64,000 bases of DNA from Spinacia oleracea (Eukaryota; Streptophyta; Magnoliopsida; Caryophyllales; Amaranthaceae), in assembly GCF_020520425.1 (NCBI RefSeq), contig NC_079491.1, positions 99,603,152 through 99,667,151 of the forward strand, given 5' to 3'. The notes under the pieces are model-generated. The model ran no database searches. It was not told the origin of the DNA and worked only from the letters and a program-made list of their open reading frames with translations. Within the stretch, counting starts at the first letter, position 1. Every line of letters begins with the position of its first letter. The position numbers were made by a program, and so were the translations under genes. Below are positions 48,506 through 61,033 of this stretch, in pieces.

Positions 48506-51500
48506 TTAGTCAGTCCACGAAGCATTTACCATCTTAGCCATAAAGCCATAACGATCTGCTGCCTCATCAATCTACAAAAGGTTGCAAAGTTTAGGTTAGA
48601 TTATACATGATGTTTTCAAACGAAATCACATACTCCCTCCGTCCCGGAATACTCGACCCGGTTTGACCGGCACAGAGTTTAAGGGACTTGAATTGACTTA
48701 TTTAATTTAATAGGTAATAGTTGATAGTGGGGTATTATTTTAATGTAGTTAGTGGGAGATGGGTTAAGAGGTGGGGTTGGGGGAGAGTAGGGGTTGAATT
48801 TTTAATTATTTTTTGTATGGAGTAGGGGGTAGGTGGGTTAATAGGGGTGGAGTGAGAAATAATATAATATTGTTAGAATATTTATATTTTTAGAAACAGG
48901 TCAAGTATTAAGGGACGGCCCGATAAGGAAAACAGGTCAAGTATTCCGGGACGGAGGGAGTAATAGGGTACTAACCATCTTTTGAGTTGGGCGTCCTGCT
49001 CCATGACCAGCCTTGCACTCAATTCTACCAACAATTGGATTCTTTTGAGGACTATTCTCCAAGCTTGTGCAAAGAACATGTTGCAATGTCTGCAGTATAA
49101 TACATCTTTTAGGAAAGGAAAGGTATTTTGCATGAAATCACTTAGTGACAAGAAAAGGCATGCAGTGCAGCAGTGTTGATGTGAACGAGTTGATGCACTA
49201 ATGTTTACTTTCATGTAATAGTAGTTGCTAGTTGCAAGTATGGAGTAATAGTTCAAGAGAACTTACAGCCAGCAATTTAAGTGAGTGCAAAGGCACCACA
49301 CGATCATCATGGTCAGCTGTCAATAACATTGTAGATGGGTACTGTGCAGTTCTATCAGATGATAGGTCCCATGGTCTTCTAACATTGTGTAGAGGTGAGT
49401 ACCTGTAAGCAAGAACGATCTATACTCAGAGTAGGAAACTTAAGGAAAAATAAGTGGTACTATTGCTGAAACACTGAGTATAGGAATAGGTCTCCTAACA
49501 TATCACGTACTCTATGCCAAAAAAAGCACTACCTAATGTTATTTCTTATTTGACATAATCACCTAGTACGCTTGCCATGTTGTAATCACCTAACATATTC
49601 AGTGGGAGTATCACTTGAAAAGCCTAAAATTCTTGTAAGATTTTATGCAAATCATAATTCACAAATATCAAGTGATGTTTCATACAAAACTGGGTCTTTT
49701 ATGGATTTAGGAGCTGAAATGCTGGAATAATTACATTGGAGAAAGGACACATCACAAACACATTGGATAGGGTTTGTGGAGGAGAAGGATTCATGTAGGC
49801 AAATCAGAGTAGTGACATCCAGATCCATGCAGCTGAGCCCAGCCTTTTGAGATTAAGGCCCTAATATTGTTATTGTTGTTCTATACTGTATATACGAGGA
49901 TGCTTTAGCCTTGGCACAAATCAACCAAGAAGGGCAAGAACTACACCGAGGTATTTCCAATAAGGTAAAGATAATGAACATAGAGATCAGCAACAAAAAA
50001 CATATTTTCTTTGCAAAATGCATGGTGTAAGAGGTAGGTTTCTACAAAAGTTCATAAAATAGAACAAATAGCACACTACAAAGTATTCAGTACCTTGTAA
50101 ATTTGAGTACTTTAAAAACTAGGACATAATATTTATACACTACAATCACTCTTGAAGACATGATACCACTTACTTTATAAGCCAGTGGAATTCCTCTTCT
50201 TTATCAGAGCAACCATAATCAGATGTCCAAGCATGACCTGGAAAAATAATTATGTATCAGCGAAGTGTATCAATTGTAAGAAGAACCACTTCTAATACGA
50301 CAGTATTTCCTCACCAATAGTAAATTTATGGAATCGAAGCATGTCCATAACACCAACATGAGCCAGAGCACAGCCAAAGATGTCAGGTCTCTACATCCAC
50401 AACAATCATTTAGGAGAATGCTATGGGTTAATAACATCTAGTGGGGGAAATACTGAAAATAAAATAAAAGCGTAAGACGGTAGCAGATACCTGATTAATG
50501 CAAGCACCAACAAGAAGCCCACCATTACTTCCACCTTCTATACACAGCTTTTTTGGCTGGGTATAACCATAGGAAACAAGAAACTCACCAGCGGAAATAA
50601 AGTCATCAAAGCAGTTCTGCTTCTTCGAGAGGGATCCTGCCTTATGCCATTCTTCTCCGTACTCACCACCACCACGGATATTAGCAATGCAAAAAACGGC
50701 ACCAAGGTGCTTTAAGAGAACAATGCGACTAACACCAAAGGATGGAGTGATGCTTATGTTAAATCCACCATAACCGTATAATAAACATGGATGTGATCCA
50801 TCCAAAACAATTCCCTTTTTTGTAACTATGAACATTGGTATCTTAGTGCCATCTTTACTGGAAACAAAAACCTGAAGGCAGATGGGAAAGAAGATGAAAA
50901 TAGTGAAACAGAAACCTTGTGCATCTAAAGTCCTAAACACACCACACACAACCAAAGAGGGGGGTGGGGGTGGCAGGAAAAAAAGCTTGTATTGATAGAG
51001 GATAGAAGTTGACAGCAAAGGAAGGTAAACCATTAAATAGTTTTTTTAAAAAAATTGACATAGAGGGGCACACAATTCTGGAAGTTAATAGATTTAGAAC
51101 ATTTTACAAACCAGCGCTACCACTTTCTACATATTATTCACAGTTATTCATCTGTGGACTGATTTATTTTTCATGAATTTGAACATAGAATGCAGTCAAT
51201 GTACGAAGCATAATGCAAAAAAAAAACACAACACCAAAAAGTACAGAAATTTGACATCGCCTATATCTAATGAGATTGACATTTAATCTGAAAGAAATTG
51301 CTGTCCAGGAAAAAAAAAGGACAAACTGGTTCAAAGATCAATTATTTTTTGAAGGAAAAATTTGTGAGAAAAGGCCTTCTAAAACACAAAGTGTGAAAAA
51401 AACAACCCAAAAACTGAATTTATTAAAAATAGCACCTTTTGGCCGGAATTCGGCCAAATAGGTAAAGTTCCGGACCCTTCCGGCGATTGAACTCATCTTT

Positions 51501-54500
51501 TCCCATGGTTTAGACGTGTGATATGCACTCACCTCCTTCGCTGCCCATTATTATTTCTCTTACCTCTCACCACCAAATATTGGAGAACGTCATCTCCATC
51601 TATTTCCTATATCCCTCTCTAGTACTTTGAATTTGGTCTCAAATATTGCCCAAGAAATTTCAACCATTATCTCTGTCTCCATCTCTTACTAATTGCTAAA
51701 TTTGAAGAACAAATTCTTCTTTACACAATGTCCATCACGAAATGCATCTCCATCAGGAGTCCAGGACCACCACATCTAAATACCATTTTCCCCCAGAAGT
51801 TTCTAGTTTTTGTGGAGATTGTCATCACTCGAAAAAGTGGACAATGAAGAACTTACCCAAATTCAAAAGATTGAATATTTTACTAAGAGCATAAATGGGG
51901 TTGTTTGTTATTAAAAAGGAAGAAGTTGATGAATCAATGGCAAAAAACAATTGGGTAGATGTCAACAACCTGCTCTTTAATTTGGATTAATCTGGGGATT
52001 GTAGACATTCCAATAATTTTGATGGAGGAAATGCAAGCAAATCACAAAGACAACAAAAGTTAATGGCAAGAAGACAAAAAAAATTAGTACTCGAAAATGG
52101 TACTACCAGACTTTTTAAAATTTTAACGTGATGAAGACAAGAAGTTGAGAAGGCGAGAAGAAGATTAGAAAAGGGAGCAGAAGAAGATCAAAAGGGTTTA
52201 AGGGAGAGAAAGAAAGGTGTCCTTCACGCCCAAAAATAGAAGGAAAAAAATTCATCTCTCGCCCTTTTCCATTGGAGCAGTTAATCTTTCTCATTTTCCC
52301 AATGTCAGTTTTTTGATAAAAGTGAAAACATTATAAATAAACGGAATTTGCCTTGTTTAAATAAAATAAATAGAGGAATCTCAAAGCACATTATTAGTCG
52401 TTAAATGGCGTGCATAATACCAAACGTAAAGAACAAAAAGGGACGGAGGGGGTAGTATTTCAAATCAAGATATAATTTGTTTCCAGCTTTTGATTCAGAG
52501 AACTCCTTGATAGTAAATAAGATCAGGTGTCACAATAGATTTAGACAGACATATACATAGCGAACTTAACATCAAGGTATATAATCTCTGTTGTGTTTAA
52601 AACATATAAAGCATGTACATAACTGCCAATATTTCAAAACTAATTCTAAACGTCCAAGTCGTTAGCAAAGGCAACCACTGGCAAAAGAAGAAACAGAGAA
52701 TGGCTTAACATTACTTAACACGATCTAAAAATATACTCCGTAATATACAGACAATAGGAGTAAGAGAATATACCTGATCAACCTGAAACTCGTCACGATC
52801 AAATTTAGGGACAACAATTTCCCTGAATATCTTTAATTCTGGAACATCAGATTTTAAGTCACAGTGGTAAATTATGCCCGGAGACAGGAAGCTTGTGAAC
52901 CTAAAAAACACCACACTGTCTTTTCTCCGTGCAGAGATGTCATCAACTGATCCAATTTCAAGGGGTAAGTGATGCAACAGAGAACCTGTTTGAAGATCTC
53001 TAACCTCAAGAACATGCTTCACGTCACTTAAGTAACAGACAAGAAGATGGTTTCCATTGACAGCGTAGGCTGATTCAAGCACATCCTTCTCAGACTGCGG
53101 AATGACATCAGTCCATATTCCTGGGGACTTCAAATCAACACGAACTAACTTATACCTTGGAGCGTCCTTATTAGTTCGAAAAATAAATACTGTATCATCA
53201 TTAGCAACAACGTCGTAAGCCGCATCGAACGTATCAATGAGCTTTGTGAAAGGGAGCAAGTCTTTTCCCCCACGAAAACCTTCAATCCCATTAGGCAGTG
53301 TTGTTAAATCTAAATAGTACACTTTATTCACTACTTCACAGCTCTCTGAAGTAGATAGCAGAAGATACTGAAAGATGAGAAAGAAGACATGATCAAAAGC
53401 TGAAGATTTCCAAAATAAATATCAATTGATGATATCCAAATGTGAAAATACCTGATATTTCAAGTTATTTGGATATTGCAACAATAAAAGTAATTACAAA
53501 CATAGTGCTAAGTTGTCATAGAGCAACAATTACCTTTCCATCATCTGTAACTTCGGCCCCAAATGAGTGTTTTGGGTTCTCAGGGTCTCTCCAACACAAA
53601 ATATCCTCAGACTGGTCAGTACCAAGAACATGATAACACAGCTCTTGGTTAAGGTTAGAATTTGTCTCAGTTCCAGCATCTGATATTTGCCCTTCACTGC
53701 ACCAGAGATTCAAAGTTCAGGCAAGTCCTTGCTACATGAGCATGAAAGGTCCACGAAAAATAATAGTCATCTTGACACATAAACAAATTACTATATCCAT
53801 TTTCAAATCGCGGGAATATACTGTAATGAACTCGAAGAATCTCACATTAGGGATTTGAAACAGAAAATTAGGGAAGAACAGGGGTGTATTTGATTATATT
53901 TCTGGAAAAATAATTACATGGAAAATAAAGGATATTCCACCGTCAAGAAGTGGACTCTCGCCCAGTATATCTCACAAGAATTATCAATGCCTCATACATC
54001 CCCCCTTCTGCTCTATTTAACTACTTGCTCACCTCACACCATATGCACGTCATTGACAAATAACTAACTTATCATTATTCCTCTAAATATTCCCTTGTAA
54101 CTGACTACATTATGGAGTACCCATATTGCCGTTCCTCCTCGCATAAGTCGACTGCCACCTTGTCCTCAAGGTGGAAATCAGGGAACAGATGGTTCACTGC
54201 AACAACATCCTCCCATGCAGCTTCAAACGCTGGTAGGTTAGCCCATTTATATAAGAACTCGCATACGCTTAGGATCTGACAGAGCCTGGTGTCTGACTTG
54301 TAGCAATTCCTCAGGTGAGTCCTTCATTGTGAGGTATGTACTGAGCTGTACAGGAAGTTTGGGGTGGGATGGAGCCCTCACCAATGGACTTCTTTAATTT
54401 TGATATGTGAAAAAACTAGATGGATCTTCGATTCTGCAGGCAACTGTAACTTGTATGCAACCTTCCCAATCTTCTCAACTACCGGAAAAGACCCATAAAA

Positions 54501-57500
54501 CCGAGCAGCAAGTTTGTCATTTGGTCGCTTAGTCAAATAACTTTATATCCGCCTTAAAATATTTATTGTACACCAGGTATAAATAAGAATTTTTTATCAC
54601 CCAAAAAAGTTTGGTTAAATTTGGATCATCTTTTAAATCCAATTCAAACTGAAATTTTAATATATAAATAATCTGATCATAATTAGAAATCCGAGCGTTT
54701 GGTCTCAAGTACTCCACTAGTTGCTTTACATGATACTTTACGTGATAATTTACATGAAAGTTACTTAATTACATTACATGATACGTAAAATAAAAAAAAC
54801 CAAATTAAATTCGTACCTACGATACGAAATAGTATACATGGAAAATTTGGATTCATTTTCCCCCACCCCATGAGCAAAATCCCCCCACCATTAACAAGCC
54901 CTTTTTTCATTTTTCCCACTACTTTTCCCTCTTGGGCTTTTTACCCCCATTAATAATGGTCTAAGCGAGTACTCGTACTATACATGGCAACTACTATTTG
55001 ACAGTCACTGTGACAGTCCACATACTGACATACTACTGTTTGTTTGATGAGTCGTTTTGTACATGAATTTCATAAGTATTAAAACAAAGTGATATGACTA
55101 TATGAGCACTAGTGTACTACTACTAGTACCATAACTAGAACAGTAGAGTAGAAGTACAAGAATAGTTAATTCACTAGACATTTGTCTTCAGTTTGGAATC
55201 TTACCACAGCTGTTCACTTCTATTTTCCTTGTGATTTTGATGAAATCAATTCAAGAAATCAAAGAGCTAAAAATAATACAATGAGAATATATTTTAATTA
55301 CATAATACTCCCTCTGTCCCTTAATACTCGCACCGTTTTGACTTTTTGCACTATTCACATAATTCACTTTGACCCTATTTTATTTCTATTATATGGAAAC
55401 AAATATTAGTATATAATATATTGTTGGATTGATCTTAATATATATTTTCAAAATATTAATATTTTTATAAATTTTTATAATATGAAGTTAAAAATATTGG
55501 TGGTCAAAGTAGTGCATTGGCAAGCGTGTCCAGTCGAAACGGTGCAAGTATTAAGGGACGGAGGGAGTAGTTATATACTTTAATTCATTACCGAAAAATA
55601 ATACAACGAGAATACATTTTAGTTATGCGTATAATTTAAGAATTATGGCCATATCATTTACCGAAAAAACCATGCATAATACCACATAAATACTGATGGA
55701 TAATATTGGCCATATTGTAGTTGATAACTCACTCAAGCTCAAATAAAACTACCAAATTAAATAAGCTCAAATACACATATATTGTTGTTGACAAGTAACA
55801 ACTCACTCAAGCTCGAATAACGCAAATTGTGTACGCTGTATAGCTAAATTAAGGTTACAAATAAAAATATGCTTTATCTATTTACTTCATACTTCGTTCC
55901 ATACTAAAAAATAGCAGGTCTGTAAGGCCATGTTCTTTTGGCCAATTTGTAACAAAGAACGGTATAACGGGAAGAAAACGTTCTAATGTGGTGAGTTACT
56001 GTTTCGTGACGGACGACGCATGGAGAAAGGTGCGTTTTTCATCGCACCGTTATGTAACGGGGTTTTGCAGAACGGCCGTTACGTAACAGACGACCGAGTT
56101 TTAAATCAATCGTTGTACCTCATGCCGTGGATTGTATCGCTCTGATAACAGGGTTTAATGAACTTAAATAATCCCACACAGAAAATGGAAGAAACTAGGG
56201 GTTTGAAATAAACAATTAGGGAAAATAATGGATATTCCACTTTCGAGCGGGGGATTCTCTCACAAAAATTCTCAATGCCTTAAAATCCCCCTTTTCCTCT
56301 CACCTCACACTACATGCATGTTAGTGACAAACTACTAAGTTATCATTATTCCTTAAAATATTCCCCTTGTAGCTGACACATTATGGAGTACCCATATTGC
56401 CCTTCTTCCTCCTCTCATACATCTTAAGCATATGTGGATTCCTTGCATATACCTTCAGCAATTTTCCAGCTCTCCTAAATCCTAATGAATGATATGCCAT
56501 AATATTTCTTGAAGATCCTCGGTAAAAGTTGGATAACTTCGATCATTCACACGCCTTTCCCAATCACTAATGTTACCAAGAGGTACTTGTGCCATTTATG
56601 CCAGACACAGGTGGTTTTTAAGTGTCACAGCTATTAAATTTGTGAAACTTTTCGATGTAGTCTTTGAGTTTAGCAAAATGTTCGAACTGACCTTGTGTTT
56701 ATGCGATTGCCTAGGGTATCCCTAAGGTTATATGATGAAAGAAAAGTGATAGCGGCATCAGATGGTTTGTGTCTCAAATAAAAGAAAAAAAATCTACCTT
56801 ACCCTGCACACTGCCCCCCACACCAATAGGAATACGACAAGCCGAGAAGGTCTTTGGTCATTTTCCAAGCTGTCCAGATTCCCTTCTCTAAACTCTCGAC
56901 TTAATTATCCTCCTACTTATTCCCCTGTAACATCCCCACTATCCTTGCAACCCTCCTCCTCATAACCTTTTCCCTTGTTTTACAACTCTACTTTTGAACA
57001 CAATAACTTGGAATAATTCACCATTTCTTCTTTTTCCTATTCTAATATTTCAATTCCACCATCTTCTACATCAGACCAATAATTTCTTTCCTTTTATACC
57101 CAATTTTCACTCTTTCTTTTTATACGGTAATTATTTAGTGTTGTTTCCAAATTTTAAATAAAATATAATTTGGCAATATTGCTCGGACATCCCTCATTAG
57201 TACGCATGATTGTCACTTCTGAGCACAGAGAATGATTTTATATGGAAAAAATGGAAAAAAATTAGGTTCTCCCTTGTTTGATATGTCCTACACTAGGATA
57301 GACAACTCGATGTTTACAAAGAATTTCACAGCCATTTACGATTACTGCCTAGATAATAGCAAGATTAACATGATCTAAAACTTACTCCCGTTCCAATTTA
57401 ATCGTCGCAATTTCCTTTTTCGTCTGTCCCAGTTAAATTATCATACTTCCTTTTATGGCATGGATCCACTAATATATTATTACTTCTCTTCCCCCTATCA

Positions 57501-59967
57501 AAAGTTATGACCCCACATTCTCTCACATTCGATTAAAAAAGTTCTTTCACTATCTCCCACCATACCTTCTTTTCTATTTAACTATAATAGGCTTACAATA
57601 CCTTATCGCATAAAATTTCGTTGACAAGCCTATAGCGAAGATTAAATTGGGACAAAGGGAGGGAGTATTATAGACTCTCTGCATAATCTCACAAAAACAA
57701 TTCTTGTCTGAAATAGATAAACTCCAGACGCTACACTCAAGACAGAGCCAGGAACACTATGTGTTTCAGATGTACTTCCTCCGTCAACAATAAACTTCCC
57801 ATTTCTCCCTAAATGCTTTCCCGCATTGAACTTCCCCTTATCCCCTTGGTTGAGGTTCTACTGAAGATCATATTATTTCTCTCTCCTTCTGTTTACTTTT
57901 TTATTCTTATTCTTCTCTCCACCTTTCTCTAATCTTAACTAACAAGAAATAAAGTTAATAAACAATACTATTTTTTTTTTATTCTCGTATACTCCACAAA
58001 ACCCCATCATCATTCCCTCTCCTAAATATGTGCATATATGAGAAATGGCCCGATTGAGAAGTTCATATTTGCATAGAGGGAGAACCAATAGCAATTTCGC
58101 AAAAGAAACAATGACTCACTTGGGCGGTGGGTAGCGGCTGTAGAAGAATCCTTTATTGTCATGCGTCCAAGTAATACCACTAAACTTAACCTGCAGTAAA
58201 GAAAATCCACATCGAGTAAGCACAATGATTGCTTGTACTGAAGGACATTTTTTACGGCAAATCAGATTGTTATATACTGACCCAGGATAAACTGTCAGGT
58301 TCAACCCCTTTATCTTCAATTCTCATTACTTTGATTGTCACCCAGTCACTCCCACTTGCACTCAAACCATATGCAAAATATTTGGCATCCTCGCTCACTG
58401 AATAAGTGTTCAGAGCCACGGTTCCATCCTCACTGAGCTGATTAGGATCAAGCAACACCTCTGGCTTTCCATCCAGGCTATCCTGGAAGAAATATGAAAA
58501 CATTATGTAAAATCAACTAGATTGAAAGACTCAATTCAGAACCGCTAACGTCCGGAGAACTCAAAAACAATGCAAACATTGACTCAAACTAAACTATTAA
58601 TAACATGTGCTAAAACCATTTAAAAATAGAAAGACCAAATCAGCTGAAAAGGAAGAAATAAATCAACAGCTGAGGTTGCATTATGATTGCTGATTAAAGT
58701 AGCTAAATTAAGTAAATTTATCCATTCTTTGTGCATTGCATATACTCTACTAGCAGTAAGTTCTACACATACTAAAGACTCACGAAAGGTAGCATACTTC
58801 CCTAGTTTCCTTAATTAACTATGATATTGGTAAACCAACTACGACTAGTCGACTAGATAGCATATCGTTCACAAAACTTGGTACAACTTCAGAAAACGTT
58901 GTTTTATTTACAGCGAGCTCATAATTCCCTCATATCCCTGTCCAAAGACCCTGGCTCTTAGAGTTGTTGTTCAACCAGTATAAACACAAGAATCTCACTC
59001 TCCTCTCCCTACAGTTATTTCCACTGAAAATCTAGTATCATTTGTATTTCTTCCTAGAATCATCTCCTAACTGCATTGCCCTTCCTGGTCCCATCTCTTA
59101 ACTACATTATCCTTCTTGATTTCATCTCTTTACTACACCATACTCTCCATCCCCATTGTTTGCATATAGCTTAATTATTTCAAACTACTTATAAGATTCT
59201 TCAACCCACCCACATTGTCCACCATCTTCTTTAAATAGGTGATACGTTTGTTACTCCACATCTTTTAACATGAAATCAAAACATAAGTCACTGCCCTAAA
59301 ATTTGGCTAGGATAAACAAGTTCACTAGTCCGATTTTGATTCGGAGCAACACAAGTTACACGTCAAAAATCTGTGATCAAATCGGTAACACAAACACAAG
59401 TTCTACTATATAATAGAATGTTCGTATCATAAAATGCAAACCTCTAAAAAAAGGTGAACTCTTAACTACAAACCTGAACATAAAGCACACTTTGTGGTTG
59501 GAGGCCGGCGTTATGGAAGTAGAAATACTTATCACAACGCTTAAATGGAGGATAAAATCGCGGATAATCGAAAAGCTCTGTCATCTTCTCCTTAAGCTTA
59601 TCTCTCGTCTCGCACTCTCCAAGCACTGAATCAGTTAACTTCACTTGATTCTCCACAAACTCCTTGGTTTCTTCAGAATCCGGATCTTCAAGCCTAAATC
59701 ATTCAAAAAATTAACAATATCAAAACCGAATTCGAAAAACAAAAGTACTAAAAAATCATCCAAAAAACCTAATCTTTACTGTAAATCAATCAAATTCAAA
59801 ACCGAAACCTACTAAAAGAACTACAGGAATACAATTGAATAGAAAGTAAATACAAACACTAACCATCGATAAGGATCGGTGATTTGGACGCCGAAGTAAT
59901 CATCGACGACGGAATCGTCACGTCGTGAGAGCGGATAATGCAAGGGTTTGTGTGAGGCGGACGCCAT
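48506..59967 (-). CDS. POP: Prolyl oligopeptidase (prolyl endopeptidase), 12 exons
   Basis: A serine peptidase of family S9A that cleaves short peptides after proline, usually in the cytosol. Exons in coding order: 59967-59864, 59693-59474, 58482-58282, 58190-58120, 53696-53534, 53367-52774, 50871-50491, 50390-50315, 50237-50174, 49402-49267, 49089-48976, 48571-48506. They join into 729 codons, against roughly 710-730 for the family. The N-terminal part ([29 protein letters not shown]) and the C-terminal alpha/beta-hydrolase part flank a propeller region (exons 2-6). Catalytic Ser 566 lies in EGGSNGGLL, Asp 657 in TADHDDRVV and His 699 in KAGHGAG, all present. GYGGFNIS and NIRGGGEYG are conserved. 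Intron 4 is 4.4 kb and holds transposon remnants. Upstream of the chosen ATG the frame stays open for 71 codons (see findings). Confidence 0.95.
48633..48960. mobile_element. Stowaway-type MITE filling the last POP intron
   Basis: 328 bp between TA duplications. Inverted ends CTCCCTCCGTCCCGGAATAC on both sides. It makes up most of the 404-base last intron and ends 14 bases from the exon 11 boundary. Confidence 0.93.
50872..52773 (-). other. POP intron 6, no gene seen
   Basis: 1.9 kb. It holds unassigned, partly A-rich sequence; a small palindromic GGCCGGAATTCGGCC near 51440; and a single MITE-like end (GGGACGGAGGGGGTAG near 52440) without a partner that I could find. Confidence 0.55.
54140..54545 (-). 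pseudogene. Chromovirus integrase C-terminus and chromodomain remnant
   Basis: The minus strand reads [18 protein letters not shown], then [19 protein letters not shown] (integrase GPY/F-type end). After some stops it reads [19 protein letters not shown] and [11 protein letters not shown], the end of a chromodomain. A TGA and frameshifts interrupt it. The chromodomain places it among plant chromoviruses. Confidence 0.8.
55308..55567. mobile_element. Stowaway-type MITE in POP intron 4
   Basis: 260 bp, TA on both sides. Inverted ends CTCCCTCTGTCCCTTAATAC (left) and CTCCCTCCGTCCCTTAATAC (right, reverse complement). The match continues through GCACCGTTT. It lies inside the deleted chromovirus. 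Confidence 0.92.
56416..57384. other. Rest of POP intron 4, unassigned
   Basis: AT-rich, with C/T-rich runs around 56800-57100 that yield a spurious short frame. No element ends recognised. Confidence 0.5.
57385..57665. mobile_element. Stowaway-like MITE in POP intron 4
   Basis: 281 bp between TA dinucleotides. Left end CTCCCGTTCCAATTTAATCG, right end (reverse complement) CTCCCTCC followed by GTCCCAATTTAATCTTCGC. The ends align with a small indel. Confidence 0.82.
58483..59473 (-). other. POP intron 2, no gene or element recognised
   Basis: 991 bases of AT-rich intron bounded by a clean donor at 59473 and acceptor at 58483. Nothing else supported. Confidence 0.6.
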
Positions 59968-60180
59968 TGAAGAGAAGGTCTGAGGAGAGAGAAAATGGGA
60001 GGAGTTGAGAAGCGTTGGTTTGTGTTTGTGAAGATGACAACAGAAATAGTTAGAGCTGTATTTGTAATTTGGCGGAGAAAGAGAAGAAGAAAGGGAGGTG
60101 GTGCGAGTGCGAGGGAAGAGGAGGAATCCTGCGCACAATTGAAAGTTGGAATATCCAACTATGGGCCCCCGAGACAACAT

Positions 60181-61033
60181 CTTTTACGTTGGAAAGTGAT
60201 TACTGATTAGTTAGGTACCCATGAACTACTTTTCTACTTCAAACACCCAACTTTTTAGTACGGCAATCTTAACAATTCATATTTGTGGGTGTGGATGAAT
60301 TATAGGATTTTTTTTTTGTCATTTAATACCTTATCTGTATTTATTGAAACTTATCTGAATTTATTGGAACTTATCTGAATTTTTGCGACTCACAACGAGG
60401 ACGTTGAGACTGTTCGAAAAAATGCTTTACCTTGAGGCTGCTTCAAACATAATCCCTTTTTTCTGCCTATTCTGTATTCATTAGGCGTGGGATTTGACGA
60501 TCGTAGTATGATTGATTCCCTCGAAAAGCCTAAGTCTCTCGTCCGGGATTCTGATTCTGCGTGAAACTGAAACTTTTTTTTTGTAAGGTGAACATAACGC
60601 CCCTTACCCGTATTTGGATTGAATATGAGTCGTAGTTCGGGTTGATTTTGTGTCATACTTTATTGTCAATTAGTTTATTATGATAAAGTAACTAACATTA
60701 TAGCATTATCATTGGTGAGCCTTCTTCCTAGCTTAAAAACTTTTCATTATTGTTTTTTTCTACAATGGTGAGTCCTTATTTTTTTAATATCGTTTGAGAC
60801 TCAATCATCCAATAGTGAAACTCTTACAAAGAAATTTTTCATTTATTGTAGACATATTTTTTTTAAATAAATTTTTTTGTAAACAAACTTTCTCTGTATA
60901 GAAAAATTATCATTTGATAAGAGTTATAAAAAATGAGAATTGTTGTCATTTTTATAACCCGTTCAATGTGATAGAACATATTACATGCACCGTGCACCTT
61001 TTTACATTTTCTCCTTACATGTGAGGAGAAATA
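60181..61033. other. Upstream region of the POP gene
   Basis: 853 bases that should contain the promoter. T-rich runs lie at 60310 and 60840-60880. A minus-strand frame of 88 codons at 60390-60656 shows no family feature and I leave it out. Confidence 0.45.

Larger units (their letters stand above)
53860..56415 (-). mobile_element. Internally deleted Ty3/gypsy chromovirus in POP intron 4
   Basis: Two related segments, about 53860-54140 and 56155-56415, share long stretches (for example TTATGGAGTACCCATATTGCC) and are probably the two LTRs. A decayed minus-strand initiator-Met primer site (reverse complement TGTTATCAGAGCGATAC) lies at about 56134-56150. Between the LTRs only the end of pol survives. 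The element sits on the same strand as the host gene. Boundaries are approximate and no TSD was found. Confidence 0.6.

Noticed and set aside
52380..52460. MITE-like end GGGACGGAGGGGGTAG in POP intron 6
   Set aside because: No left partner with the inverted sequence within the intron, so it is at most a broken copy.
57771..58020. Possible further Stowaway MITE starting TACTTCCTCCGTCAAC
   Set aside because: Only the left end is visible; I found no matching inverted end or TA on the right.
60390..60656. 88-codon minus-strand frame upstream of the POP gene
   Set aside because: No recognisable domain, no partner exon, and ordinary length for a chance frame.
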